The notes beneath the pieces were generated by a model that was given only the letters and a program-made list of their open reading frames with translations, had not been told where the DNA came from and did no database searches. 49,347 nt of DNA from Succinatimonas sp. UBA7265 (lineage in GTDB: Bacteria; Pseudomonadota; Gammaproteobacteria; Enterobacterales; Succinivibrionaceae), in assembly GCA_002473165.1 (NCBI GenBank), contig DKSD01000017.1:1-49347 (forward strand), in the 5' to 3' direction. Every line of letters begins with the position of its first letter. The first letter of the stretch is position 1. The position numbers and the translations under genes are program-made. Of the stretch, positions 33,486 through 42,093 are shown one piece after another.

Positions 33486-33562
33486 TGGTCGGTGATGTGG
33501 GATTTGAACCCACGGCCCCTACCTCCCTAAGATAGTGCGCTACCAGGCTGCGCCAATCACCG
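33486..33562 (-). tRNA. tRNA-Pro, anticodon AGG
   Basis: A 77-base cloverleaf with encoded CCA. The acceptor stem CGGTGAT/ATCACCG matches E. coli proK, including its D-arm. The anticodon stem CTATC/GGTAG has one T-G pair, and the loop reads TTAGGGA, which puts AGG at 34-36 (33528-33526). The T-arm GTGGG-TTCAAAT-CCCAC is normal and the discriminator is A. Bacterial proline tRNAs normally carry CGG, GGG or TGG, so A34 is unusual. TadA normally needs a UACG context, so I cannot tell whether A34 becomes inosine. Identity as proline is firm. Confidence 0.93.
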
Positions 33563-33572
33563 AACGCCACGC

Positions 33573-33600
33573 ATTATATCAGGATTTAACCTGCATGCAA
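33573..33600 (-). promoter_or_regulatory. Promoter of tRNA-Pro
   Basis: TTGCAT (33600-33595), a 16-base spacer and TATAAT (33578-33573), extended by TGA before the -10. The -10 is followed by GCG, the same GC-rich discriminator as at the tRNA-Leu promoter, which fits growth-rate control. Confidence 0.65.
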
Positions 33601-33660
33601 GCGGAAGTTAACCTGCCGTCCGTCTGCGAAATTTTCCCTGCCGTTCAACATACGGCGCAT

Positions 33661-34590
33661 TCAGGCGATCTTTTGAGTTTCAGCGCTTCCTAAGGCGGCG
33701 CTTTTGCCGCCGCCTGCGCGGTAGAGCGTCGGGGTGACGCCGCGGTAGCGGCGGAACAGTTTTGCAAAGTAGCAGGGATCGCGAAATCCGCAGCTGTAGG
33801 CGACCTCGTTGACGCTCTCCTCGGAGCTCATGAGCCTTGAGGCCGCGCATTCGACCCGAAAAGAGTTCAGGTAGTCCATGGGGCGGCGGCCGGTGAGCTC
33901 GCGGAAGAAGCGGCAGAAGTACTTGGGCGACAGCCCGACGACCGCGGCCATGTCCTCAAGCGAGATCTGGCGCTGGTAGTTGTCATAGATATAGCGAAAG
34001 AGCTCTGAGACCTTGCCTAAGTGGCGCAGGTAGCGGCTGTTCATGGAATCCTGGTAGAGGCGGTAGTCGCCCTCGCGCTCTATGGTCGCAAAGAGCTTTA
34101 ACACATCGCCGACTGCGAGCATGCTCACGCTCCCAGAGCTGTCCTTGTCTTCTTCAAGATCGTCAAACAGCCGGTTCACGGCCGCGACGACGTCCGGGGA
34201 GTCTTTGGGGGTGAATTTTTCATCGAGCATGATCTGCCCGCGGGTCAGCCTTCGCAAAAAAGCGTAGGGCGGGCGCTCGATGTCGAGGATCTGATCTATG
34301 GGGAACACGACGCATTCATACAGCGTATCCCCGCCCTCAGGCCGCCCGCCGTGCACGATGCTGCCGGGGATGAGCAGGCAGTCGCCTGCATCCAGGTGGT
34401 AACGGCGCTCGTTGAGCGTCAGATCAAGCGAGCCTTTAAGCACCCGCGAGGCCTCAAAAGCGTTGTGGTAGTGGTAGGGCATGACGTAGCGCGGATGATG
34501 CCGGTCTATATGGTGCAGGTCAAAAGGCAGTTCCGGCGTGCCGCGGTGGCGCGTTTCGTGGTATGCGGTGTTTTGTCTTGCAGGATCCAT
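33661..34590 (-). CDS. AraC-family regulator
   Basis: A 309-residue AraC-type regulator. The N-terminal cupin (HHPRYVMPYHYHNAFEA, GDCLLIPGSIVHGG) should bind a small effector. The C-terminal double helix-turn-helix is typical: ISLEDMAAVVGLSPKYFCRFF and ESVNEVAYSCGFRDPCYFAKL. I start at 34590, where AGGAGG lies nine bases upstream; the frame continues to 34689 without support. It diverges from fucI and resembles the RhaS/RhaR arrangement, so it probably activates the fucI operon in response to the sugar. An inverted repeat (ACAGGTA/TACCTGT) overlaps its leader and may allow self-control. Confidence 0.9.
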   Translation of the reverse strand: MDPARQNTAYHETRHRGTPELPFDLHHIDRHHPRYVMPYHYHNAFEASRVLKGSLDLTLNERRYHLDAGDCLLIPGSIVHGGRPEGGDTLYECVVFPIDQILDIERPPYAFLRRLTRGQIMLDEKFTPKDSPDVVAAVNRLFDDLEEDKDSSGSVSMLAVGDVLKLFATIEREGDYRLYQDSMNSRYLRHLGKVSELFRYIYDNYQRQISLEDMAAVVGLSPKYFCRFFRELTGRRPMDYLNSFRVECAASRLMSSEESVNEVAYSCGFRDPCYFAKLFRRYRGVTPTLYRAGGGKSAALGSAETQKIA

Positions 34591-34592
34591 GG

Positions 34593-34624
34593 ACAGGTAC
34601 CTCCTTAGGTGAATATATACCTGT
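34593..34624 (-). promoter_or_regulatory. Inverted repeat over the araC-type leader
   Basis: ACAGGTA (34593-34599) and TACCTGT (34618-34624) form an inverted repeat around the ribosome binding site of the regulator. The left arm also belongs to a palindrome AGGTACCT (34596-34603). It may be an operator or a hairpin that hides the ribosome site. Confidence 0.35.
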
Positions 34625-34913
34625 TTGGGCTTTTGGGCGGATATACGGGGATGTTCTTTTGGCGTGCGCCGTGCGCAGATTTTGAACATTCAGCAATGCC
34701 GTACAAAATCCGTGGGTTAGCCTGAGGCTTTTTAAAAATATTATTGATTATTAAATAATTTTTTTAATCTGCTTAAGCGCTGAATTTTGCCGTTTTTACC
34801 GCGAAACCGGAGCGCGGCGCGCGGAAATTTTCCGCCTGCATCGTTTCGGTTTTTTTGCGCCGCATTTGAACCTCGGTCACATTTTCAGGACAGAAAAGCA
34901 AAAAGGTGAATAT

Positions 34914-34925
34914 TTTACTAGTAAA
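34914..34925 (+). promoter_or_regulatory. Palindromic operator candidate before fucI
   Basis: TTTACTAGTAAA is a perfect 12-base palindrome about 90 bases before the fucI start. It could bind the IclR-type protein encoded in the operon or the divergent AraC protein. Confidence 0.4.
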
Positions 34926-35016
34926 TGTATCTTTTGAAATGGCAGGCATACCACACATGAACCAAACTGAGACCATACGAAATTAAGAAACAGTCACTGA
35001 CATAGGGAGCTATTTC

Positions 35017-36819
35017 ATGAGCACTAACCGTTATCTGGGCAAATACCCTGTGATCGGCATCCGCCGGATCATCGACGCCCGTTTAGGACCCCTGCAGGTC
35101 CGCCAAAGCCTTGAGGCCCAGACCATGGGCATGGCCAAGGCCGCCGCAGATCTCATTTCCAGGAACGTCTTTTACTCCAACGGCGATCCGGTCAAAGTCG
35201 TGATTTCCGACACCAGCATCGGCCGCGGCGCCGAAGCCGCCCGCTGCAAGGCTCAGTTTGACGCCGAAGGCGTGGACATCACGCTGTCCGTCACCCCGTG
35301 CTGGTGCTACGGCGCTGAGACCATGGACATGGATCCGCACACCATCAAAGCCGTGTGGGGCCTGAACGCCACTGAGCGCCCGGGCGCGGTGTACTTAGCC
35401 TGCGTGCTGGCCGCTTACGCCCAGAAGGGCCTGCCTGCTTTCGGCATTTACGGCCGCGACGTCCAGGAAGCCAACGATCCCAACATCCCCGCCGACGTCC
35501 AGGAGAAGATCCTGCGCTTCGCGCGCGCCGCTGTCGCCGCCTGCACGATGCGTGACAAGAGCTACTTGCAGATCGGCTCAACCTGCATGGGCATCGCCGG
35601 TTCCATGATCAACATGGACTTCTTTGAGGATTACCTCGGGATGCGCGTTGAGAGCGTCGACGAAGTCGAGATCCTCCGCCGCATCGAAGAGCACATCTAC
35701 AACGAGGACGAGTACCAGAAAGCCCTGAAGTGGGCTACGGAGAAGTGCCCGATCGGCTTTGACAAGAACCCTGAGTTCGTCCGCTCCTCACCTGAGAAGA
35801 TCCGCGAGAATTTCGAGTTCTCCGTCAAGTGCATGGTCATCATGAAAGACCTGTTCAGGGGCAATCCTAATCTGCCTGAGGGCCGCGAGGAAGAGGCGCT
35901 GGGCTTTAACGCTATCGCCGGCGGTTTCCAGGGTCAGAGGCAGTGGACCGATCACTACCCTGACACAGACTTCGCCGAAGCGCTGCTCAACTCGAACTTC
36001 GACTGGGAAGGCAGGCGTGAGCCGTTCATCACCGCCACGGAGAACGACACCTTAAACTGCACGACCATGCTGTTTGAGAAACTGCTCACCGGCCGGCCTT
36101 CGATCTTCTCGGATGTGCGCACCATGTGGAACGGCGCGAGCGTCAAGCGCTGCGCCGGCTATGACATCCAGGGCCATGCCAAGGACGCCAACGGCTTCCT
36201 GCACCTCATCAACTCCGGTGCCACCTGCCTTGAGGCCACCGGCAAGTGCCTCGACAAAGACGGCAAGCCTTACATGCCGCGCTGGTGGGAGATGACGGAC
36301 GAGGATGTCGAGAAATGCCTCAAAGCCACGACCTGGTGCCCGTCTGACAACGGCTACTTCCGCGGCGGCGGGTACTCCTCGCGCTTCATCACCGAAGCCG
36401 AGATGCCGGTCACCATGGCCCGCCTGAACATCGTCAAGGGCCTGGGTCCGGTGATGCAGCTTGCAGAAGGCTGGACTGTCAGGCTGCCTGACGCGGTCAC
36501 CGACACGCTGTGGAAGCGCACGGACTACACCTGGCCTTGCACCTGGTTCACTCCTCGCTGCAACGACACTCCGGCGTTCCACGACGCCTATCAGGTCATG
36601 AACCGCTGGGGCGCCAACCACGGAGCCACGGTTTACGGCCATGTCGGCGCCGATCTGATCACCCTGTGCTCCATGCTGCGCATCCCGGTGTGCATGCACA
36701 ACGTGCCTGAGGAGCAGATCTTCCGCCCGGCCGTGTGGAACTCGTTCGGCGCGGATCCTGAAGGCGCAGACTACCGCGCCTGCCAGAACTTCGGGCCGCT
36801 TTTTGGCAAGACCCGTTAA
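35017..36819 (+). CDS. fucI: L-fucose isomerase
   Basis: FucI, 600 residues, interconverts L-fucose and L-fuculose (and often D-arabinose and D-ribulose). Manganese ligands match the family: Glu342 in TATENDTLN, Asp366 in FSDVRTMW and His535 in RWGANHGAT. PCWCYGAETMDMDP and RPGAVYLA are near-identical to E. coli. AGGGAG lies eight bases upstream. Codons are strongly biased to C-ending forms, so it is highly expressed. It opens a seven-gene operon; a strong hairpin after it probably keeps its message above the downstream genes. fucK, fucA and fucP, its usual partners, are not in the window. Confidence 0.95.
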   Translation: MSTNRYLGKYPVIGIRRIIDARLGPLQVRQSLEAQTMGMAKAAADLISRNVFYSNGDPVKVVISDTSIGRGAEAARCKAQFDAEGVDITLSVTPCWCYGAETMDMDPHTIKAVWGLNATERPGAVYLACVLAAYAQKGLPAFGIYGRDVQEANDPNIPADVQEKILRFARAAVAACTMRDKSYLQIGSTCMGIAGSMINMDFFEDYLGMRVESVDEVEILRRIEEHIYNEDEYQKALKWATEKCPIGFDKNPEFVRSSPEKIRENFEFSVKCMVIMKDLFRGNPNLPEGREEEALGFNAIAGGFQGQRQWTDHYPDTDFAEALLNSNFDWEGRREPFITATENDTLNCTTMLFEKLLTGRPSIFSDVRTMWNGASVKRCAGYDIQGHAKDANGFLHLINSGATCLEATGKCLDKDGKPYMPRWWEMTDEDVEKCLKATTWCPSDNGYFRGGGYSSRFITEAEMPVTMARLNIVKGLGPVMQLAEGWTVRLPDAVTDTLWKRTDYTWPCTWFTPRCNDTPAFHDAYQVMNRWGANHGATVYGHVGADLITLCSMLRIPVCMHNVPEEQIFRPAVWNSFGADPEGADYRACQNFGPLFGKTR

Positions 36820-36867
36820 CCGTCATCAGACGGCAATGCAACTCCGGGGGCGGATCCCGCCCCCGGA
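36820..36867 (+). other. Two hairpins between fucI and fucU
   Basis: CCGTC-ATCA-GACGG lies at 36820-36833. A perfect 11-base stem with a three-base ATC loop follows at 36843-36867 (TCCGGGGGCGG with its complement), then CCCGATTTT. The short T-run suggests partial termination or protection of the fucI message. Confidence 0.6.
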
Positions 36868-36893
36868 CCCGATTTTCAGCGTCAGGAGAAAAG

Positions 36894-37331
36894 ATGTTAA
36901 AAGGTATCTCACCGCTTATAACCCCGAAACTGCTGTGGGCCATGGATGCCATGGGACACGGTGACAGCCTCGTGATCGCTGACGCAAACTTCCCCGGGCT
37001 GCAAATAGCCGGGGATCATCCTTTAATCGAGCTGCCCGCCGTAAGCGCGACGGCAGTCTTAAAAGAAATGCTCAAACTCTTTCCTGTAGATGAGATCCAT
37101 GAGCATTCAGGTTATGTGATGCAGTTGGACCCTGCCGATCACAAGGTAAGCGGCACCCCGGAGATCTGGAGCGAGTTCGACAGCCTCTTAAAAGAGGCGG
37201 GCAGCTCCCGCGGCCTCGGGAATTTTGAGCGCCAGGAGTTTTACGCCCAGGCGCGCAACTGCCGCGTCGTGATCCAGACCGGCGAAAGCCGGCTTTACGG
37301 GAACCTGATCCTGTATAAGGGCGTGCTATGA
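36894..37331 (+). CDS. fucU: L-fucose mutarotase (FucU/RbsD family)
   Basis: A 145-residue FucU-type protein that interconverts the alpha and beta anomers of L-fucose in the cytoplasm. The conserved AMGHGDSLVIADANFP motif gives catalytic His22 and Asp24. The C-terminal TGESRLYGNLILYKGVL matches the family's Tyr-containing end. AGGAGA lies six bases before the ATG. The stop overlaps the iclR start as ATGA, so the two are coupled. Presence of this mutarotase supports fucose, or a closely related deoxysugar or pentose, as substrate. Confidence 0.92.
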   Translation: MLKGISPLITPKLLWAMDAMGHGDSLVIADANFPGLQIAGDHPLIELPAVSATAVLKEMLKLFPVDEIHEHSGYVMQLDPADHKVSGTPEIWSEFDSLLKEAGSSRGLGNFERQEFYAQARNCRVVIQTGESRLYGNLILYKGVL

Positions 37332-38047
37332 GCAAATCCATCTGCAAAGCCGTAAAGATCATCCGCTGCCTCTCGGAGAACCCCGCAGGGCGCGGGGTCA
37401 CCGAAGTTGCCAAGGAGACCGGATTTGGCAAGAGCTCCGTGCATGAGATGCTCTCCACGCTGTGCGAGGAGGGAGTGCTCTGTCAGGATCCGCGCAGCCG
37501 CCGCTATGCGCTTTCCGCCCATTTCCTGTGGCTGGGCTATGACGTAGCCTGCATGCTGCGCCCGGATCGCGCCGTGCTGACCGAACTTGCGGCCATGCGC
37601 GGCGAGCTGGGCATGAGCACCGGCATGTGGATCGCCCAAAAAGATCTGGCTGTGTGCGTGGCAGCCTCACTGGTGTCCTCTGACGATGATCTGCTCTCAG
37701 GCACCGGCAGGCACGACAAGCTGTGGACCACGGCCGCAGGGCAGGTGCTTTTGACTTCCTTTGAAGGCGAGGAACTGGAAAAGCTGCTGCCTGAGGACGC
37801 CGGGGAGCGCGGGCGCATCATGACCCTTATAGATCAGACGCGCCGCCGCGGCTACGGCAGTGATCGCGGCGAGATCCGCTCCGGCACCTGCAGCGTGGCT
37901 GTGCCGGTTTATAACAAGTTCGGCAGGCTTAAAGCCGCGCTTTCAGTGCGCGGACCGATGGCTTATTTCGCAGGCGGGGCCCCCGAGAAATTCGCACGCC
38001 GTCTCGTGCGCGCCTCGGCGGTGGCCATGGAGCATATAGATGGCTGA
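37328..38047 (+). CDS. IclR-family transcriptional regulator
   Basis: A 239-residue IclR-type regulator. The N-terminal winged helix (AVKIIRCLSENPAGRGVTEV, then GFGKSSVHEMLSTLCEEG) and the C-terminal effector domain (GMWIAQKDLAVCVA, WTTAAGQVLL, GSDRGEIRSGTCSVAVPV) are both normal. It lies inside the fuc operon, with four-base overlap to fucU and eight-base overlap to the sialidase-fold gene. This suggests autoregulation by a pathway intermediate. With the divergent AraC protein, the operon has two dedicated regulators. Confidence 0.9.
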   Translation: MSKSICKAVKIIRCLSENPAGRGVTEVAKETGFGKSSVHEMLSTLCEEGVLCQDPRSRRYALSAHFLWLGYDVACMLRPDRAVLTELAAMRGELGMSTGMWIAQKDLAVCVAASLVSSDDDLLSGTGRHDKLWTTAAGQVLLTSFEGEELEKLLPEDAGERGRIMTLIDQTRRRGYGSDRGEIRSGTCSVAVPVYNKFGRLKAALSVRGPMAYFAGGAPEKFARRLVRASAVAMEHIDG

Positions 38048-39044
38048 GCTTGTTAAAAGCTTTTTTGCAGCGCGGGAACTCCCCGCGGCTATGTGCCACG
38101 CCTCAAACATCCTGCCGCTCGATGGCGGGGTGGTGCTGTGCGCGTTCTTTGGCGGATCGCGCGAGGGCGCCGCAGACACGGCGATCTGGCTGTGCCGCGT
38201 CAAGAACGGCGAGAGCGCCGATCCTGTGAAGATCGCCTCGGGAGATGAGGCGCACTGGAACCCGGTGTTCTTCAAATACCCCGATGGCGTCATCGGCCTT
38301 ATTTACAAGGTCGGCAATGTGATCGCCTCATGGAGATCTTATGTGATGCGCTCAGAGGATCAGGGACTCACCTGGTCCAAGCCGCGCGAGCTCGTGCCTG
38401 GCGATCGCGGCGGCCGCGGGCCGGTGCGCAACCAGCCTCTCGTGCTCAGGCTGGGCAAACCGGGGCGCTGCCTGTGCCCGGCCTCGCTTGAGGACGGGGA
38501 GTGGCGCTGCTTTGCCGACATCTCAGATGACGGCATGCAGACATTTCACAAGAGCGCTGAAGTGCGCCTTTCGCGCAAAGATTTGGCCGGCACGGCGCAG
38601 CCTGAGCATGTGATCGCGCTCTCCGCGCAGTCATTCTCAGGGCGCGGAGTGATCCAGCCGGCGTTCTTTGAAGATGAAGAAGGCGTGCACATGTTTATGC
38701 GCTCGTCTGCGGGATTCATCTTCAGATCAGATTCCAAAGACTTTGGCGAGACCTGGTGCGAGCCTTACAGCACCGGCCTGCCTAACAACAACTCGGGCAT
38801 AGACTGCAAAACAGCCGGCGGCAGGCTCTATCTGGCCTGCAACCCGGTGGGCGGCAATTTCAGCCGCCGCAGCCCGATGACGCTGTTCTCGTCTGAGGAC
38901 AAGGTTCGTTTCCGTCAGGAGGCGGAGCTGGAGAGTGAGGATGCGGAGTTCTCCTATCCATGCTTGGCGGTGAAAGGGGAGTACCTCTATCTGAGCTACA
39001 CCTGGAAGCGCAAAAACATCCGCATACATCAGTTTCACATTTAA
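38040..39044 (+). CDS. Sialidase-fold (BNR-repeat) protein, cytoplasmic
   Basis: A 334-residue six-bladed beta-propeller of the sialidase/BNR superfamily. Asp-box-like repeats appear as SEDQGLTWSKPRE, SDDGMQTFHKS and SKDFGETWCEP. An early Arg-containing strand (FFGGSREGAADTAIW) is where the catalytic Arg triad begins in such enzymes. No signal peptide is visible, so unlike most sialidases it should be cytoplasmic and act on an imported small glycoside or acid. It overlaps iclR by eight bases and precedes the TTT transporter. True sialidase activity is doubtful; hydrolase or lyase action on a fucose-containing disaccharide is possible but unproven. Confidence 0.75.
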   Translation: MAELVKSFFAARELPAAMCHASNILPLDGGVVLCAFFGGSREGAADTAIWLCRVKNGESADPVKIASGDEAHWNPVFFKYPDGVIGLIYKVGNVIASWRSYVMRSEDQGLTWSKPRELVPGDRGGRGPVRNQPLVLRLGKPGRCLCPASLEDGEWRCFADISDDGMQTFHKSAEVRLSRKDLAGTAQPEHVIALSAQSFSGRGVIQPAFFEDEEGVHMFMRSSAGFIFRSDSKDFGETWCEPYSTGLPNNNSGIDCKTAGGRLYLACNPVGGNFSRRSPMTLFSSEDKVRFRQEAELESEDAEFSYPCLAVKGEYLYLSYTWKRKNIRIHQFHI

Positions 39045-39075
39045 TTTCAACTGACAAACATTGGAGTTGCATATT

Positions 39076-40044
39076 ATGAAGAAATACAAGGCTCTCGTTG
39101 CCGCGGCCGCCCTGGCCATGTGCTTCGGAACTGTTGGCTCTGCCATGGCTGCAGGTTACCCTGACGGCAAAGACATTACCGTCATCATCCCTAAGAACCC
39201 GGGCGGCGGCACTGACACCACTGCGCGCGGCATCATCAACATGATGCAGAAGGATATGGGCAACGTGAAGTTCGTGCCGGTCAACAAGCCTGACGGCAAC
39301 GGCATCGTCGGCATGGCCGACGTCGCGAAGGCCAAGCCTGACGGGTACACCCTGGGCATGGTCACCGTGGAGCTGGACATTTTCCCGCACCAGGGCAAGA
39401 CGAAGCTCTCCTATAAGGACTTCGATTCCGTGATCGCCCCGATCGCCGCCCCGGCAGCCCTGATCGTCCCTAAGGATGCCCCGTACAACACCTTGGACGA
39501 CTTCATCGCCTACCTGAAGAAGAACCCGGGCAAGGTCATGATGGGCAACTCCGGCATGGGCGCCATCTGGCACATCGCCACGCTGGCCATGGAGAAAGAG
39601 TTCGGCGTGCAGGTCAAGCACATCCCGTATCCTAAGGGGACTGCTGACATCGCTGCCGCCCTCGCCGGCGGTCACATCGACGGCACCCTGGCTGATCCTT
39701 CGTCCTTCAAGACCCAGGTTGAAGCCGGCAAGCTGAAGATCCTCGCGGTCATGGCTGACAAACGCACCAACATGTTCCCGGATGTCCCGACCTTCAAAGA
39801 GCTCGGCCACAACATGGCAGTCCGCGCCTGGGCTACCCTGGTCGCTCCTAAAGGCACCCCTGCCGAGGTCATGAAGGTTCTGCGTGACAGCGCCCAGCGC
39901 GTTACCCAGACCCCTGAGTTCAAGTCCTACTTCTTAAAGCAGGGCATTGACCCGACCGACATCGTCGGCGAGGACGCCAACAAGATGATGGCTGACGACG
40001 ACGCCATGTACGCCGAGTTCTTAGCCAAGCTTGCCAAGAAGTAA
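39076..40044 (+). CDS. TTT transporter substrate-binding protein (TctC/Bug family)
   Basis: A 322-residue periplasmic binding protein of the tripartite tricarboxylate transporter family. The signal peptide runs to about residue 25 (MKKYKALVAAAALAM...AMA). The mature protein starts with YPDGKDITVIIPKNPGGGTDTTAR, the usual first ligand loop, and has the conserved NKPDGNGIVGMADVAK and ANSGMGA-like GNSGMGAIWH loops. ATG 39076 is chosen, nine bases after GGAG; earlier TTG codons in frame are unlikely. Bug proteins usually bind carboxylates, so its pairing with fucose enzymes is unexpected. Confidence 0.92.
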   Translation: MKKYKALVAAAALAMCFGTVGSAMAAGYPDGKDITVIIPKNPGGGTDTTARGIINMMQKDMGNVKFVPVNKPDGNGIVGMADVAKAKPDGYTLGMVTVELDIFPHQGKTKLSYKDFDSVIAPIAAPAALIVPKDAPYNTLDDFIAYLKKNPGKVMMGNSGMGAIWHIATLAMEKEFGVQVKHIPYPKGTADIAAALAGGHIDGTLADPSSFKTQVEAGKLKILAVMADKRTNMFPDVPTFKELGHNMAVRAWATLVAPKGTPAEVMKVLRDSAQRVTQTPEFKSYFLKQGIDPTDIVGEDANKMMADDDAMYAEFLAKLAKK

Positions 40045-40080
40045 TTAACGCTGTAAACGGCCCGGGAGGCAATAAACATT

Positions 40081-40551
40081 ATGGCCAATATGAAGATCTG
40101 CAATTACTGCGTGGCCGCGCTGACCATCCTGGTTGGCGTGCTGATCGCCCGGGCCGCGCTGGGCTACGGGATCGCGATGACCTTTTTCGGTCCCGGTCCC
40201 GGAGTCTGGCCTTTTGTGCTGGGATCGCTTTTGGTGGTCATAGGCGCTTTGATCGTGCTTGACACCGTGGTGCATTCCCGGAAATTCACGGCAACCAAAG
40301 TGATCCTGAACGACGCGGGCTGTGTCCGCGCGTACATCATGATGGCAGCTGCGGTGCTGTATCTGGTGCTGTTGGTGATCCTGGGCTTCTACATTTCCTC
40401 TTTCATTTTCCTGATCGGGGGCATGTGGATCCTGGGGATGCGCAACCTGAAGCTTGCGGTTGCCGTGAGTTTGCTTTTCTTAGCCGGAGTTTATGTGCTG
40501 TTCTCCTATCTGCTGCACATCCAGCTCCCGCTTCCGATTTTCTTTGACTGA
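40081..40551 (+). CDS. TTT transporter small membrane subunit (TctB)
   Basis: A 156-residue TctB-like protein with four predicted membrane helices (about residues 8-28, 38-60, 83-105 and 118-150). The GPGPGVWPFVLGSLLVVIGA segment is typical of the family. It completes the TTT complex with TctA and TctC. GGAGG lies 11 bases before the ATG, a long spacing. tctA follows after ten bases. Confidence 0.88.
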   Translation: MANMKICNYCVAALTILVGVLIARAALGYGIAMTFFGPGPGVWPFVLGSLLVVIGALIVLDTVVHSRKFTATKVILNDAGCVRAYIMMAAAVLYLVLLVILGFYISSFIFLIGGMWILGMRNLKLAVAVSLLFLAGVYVLFSYLLHIQLPLPIFFD

Positions 40552-40561
40552 GGTCTGATTC

Positions 40562-42058
40562 ATGGACAGCGTAATTCAGGCCCTGATGCAGGTCGGTTCT
40601 TTTGAGAACCTGGGCCTGCTGATCATGGGCACCGCCGTTGGCATCTTCATCGGCGCTATGCCCGGTCTTTCCGTGAACATGGGGCTGGCGCTCCTGTTCC
40701 CGATCACTTTCAGCGTCGGCGGCTTAGGCGGCATCATCATGCTGCTGGGCATTTACTGCGGCGCCATTTACGGCGGCTCCATCACCGCCATCCTGCTGAG
40801 GACCCCTGGCACTCCGGCCTCTGCGGCCACCACGCTTGACGGCTACCCCATGGCCATAAAGAACGGCCAGCCGGGCAGGGCGCTGTCGATCTCGACCACC
40901 GCCTCAACTTTCGGCGGACTGTTCTCGGTAGTGTGCCTGATCCTTTTTGCCCCCATGCTCGCCAAAGTGGCGCTGCAGTTCTCCAAGCCTGAGTATTTCG
41001 CGCTGGCCATCTTCGGCATCAGCATGGTGACCTCGGTCTCCGCAGGCTCCATCTTAAAGGGTGTCATCGGCTGCTTAGTCGGACTGTGGATCGCCACGAT
41101 CGGACTTGACGCCATGTCGGGCATGGAGCGCTACACCTTAGGCACGCTCTACCTTTCAGGCGGCGTGGGCTTCATGCCGATCCTCATCGGCCTGTTCGCG
41201 CTCACGCAGGTGTTTATCAACACCGAAGAGAGTGTGGGCAAACAGCAGATGATCGGCAACATCAAGATAGACAGCGTGCTGCCTTCGTGCGCTGACATCA
41301 AACTGACGCTGCCGACGCTGCTGCGCTCCTCTGCGATCGGCACGTTCATTGGCTGCGTCCCGGGCACCGGCGGCGATATCGGCTCGTGGATCTCCTACAA
41401 CCAGGCCAAAGTCTGGGCCAAGGATGACAGCATGTTCGGCAAGGGCGATCCGCGCGGCATCGCGGCCTCGGAATCGGGCAACAACTCCGTGGTGGGCGGC
41501 GCCTTCATCCCGGTGCTGACGCTCGGCATCCCCGGCGACGGCGCAACCGCGATCATTCTCGGCGCCCTGATGGTCCACGGCATCCAGCCAGGCCCTCTGC
41601 TCTTTGTAAACGATCCGGTGGGCATTTACACCATCTTCATCGGGTTGCTGCTTGCCAACGCCTTGATGGGAGCCATGGGCTTCTCGCTTATCAGGTTCTT
41701 TACCAAGGTTGTGAACATTCCCAAGAACATCCTGCTGCCCATCATTACGGTGATGGCCATGATCGGCACCTACAGCTACAGCAACTCGATCCCGGATGTG
41801 ATCATCATGGTGGCCGCCGGCGTGATCGGCTTCTTCATGTACAAGTGCGACATGAGCGTGCCGGGCGTCATTATCGGCATCATCCTGGGCAAACTTGCCG
41901 AGGAGAATTTCACCGGTTCGCTTATGATGTCAGACGGCTCGTTCATGGTGTTCGCCGAGAACCCGATCTGCGCTACGTTCCTCGTGCTCTCGCTTATTTC
42001 ACTGTTGTCACCCATGTACCGTCCGATGCTCAAACGCATTTTTGAGAAACGGAGCTAA
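40562..42058 (+). CDS. TTT transporter large membrane subunit (TctA)
   Basis: A 498-residue TctA-like permease with about 12 helices. Conserved motifs are GIFIGAMPGLSVNMGLALL, YGGSITAILLRTPGTPASA and the second-repeat equivalent IGCVPGTGGDIGSW, with FIPVLTLGIPGDGATAI. These paired loops form the substrate pathway in the family. It imports the TctC ligand using an ion gradient. It ends the operon; a strong terminator lies 35 bases after the stop. Confidence 0.94.
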   Translation: MDSVIQALMQVGSFENLGLLIMGTAVGIFIGAMPGLSVNMGLALLFPITFSVGGLGGIIMLLGIYCGAIYGGSITAILLRTPGTPASAATTLDGYPMAIKNGQPGRALSISTTASTFGGLFSVVCLILFAPMLAKVALQFSKPEYFALAIFGISMVTSVSAGSILKGVIGCLVGLWIATIGLDAMSGMERYTLGTLYLSGGVGFMPILIGLFALTQVFINTEESVGKQQMIGNIKIDSVLPSCADIKLTLPTLLRSSAIGTFIGCVPGTGGDIGSWISYNQAKVWAKDDSMFGKGDPRGIAASESGNNSVVGGAFIPVLTLGIPGDGATAIILGALMVHGIQPGPLLFVNDPVGIYTIFIGLLLANALMGAMGFSLIRFFTKVVNIPKNILLPIITVMAMIGTYSYSNSIPDVIIMVAAGVIGFFMYKCDMSVPGVIIGIILGKLAEENFTGSLMMSDGSFMVFAENPICATFLVLSLISLLSPMYRPMLKRIFEKRS

Positions 42059-42093
42059 AAAGATTCACCTTCTTGCTTTTTGGTACTGACTTT

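Larger units (their letters stand above)
34591..35016. other. Divergent regulatory region between AraC regulator and fucI
   Basis: These 426 bases hold no gene. From the left: the inverted repeat of the AraC leader, an AT-rich block near 34735-34770 with a small TTATT-A-AATAA palindrome, a half-site-like GTCACATTTT near 34876, and the perfect palindrome TTTACTAGTAAA at 34914-34925. The fucI ribosome site AGGGAG precedes the ATG by eight bases. I find no confident -35/-10 pair, which would suit an activator-dependent promoter. Confidence 0.5.

Noticed and set aside
33257..33535. Possible 92-residue plus-strand protein
   Set aside because: Its end runs antisense through tRNA-Pro and its terminator; the C-terminal residues simply translate the tRNA complement.
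34863..34882. CRP-like half-site before fucI
   Set aside because: Only the right half (TCACA) is good, and the spacing to a TTTGA left half is seven rather than six.
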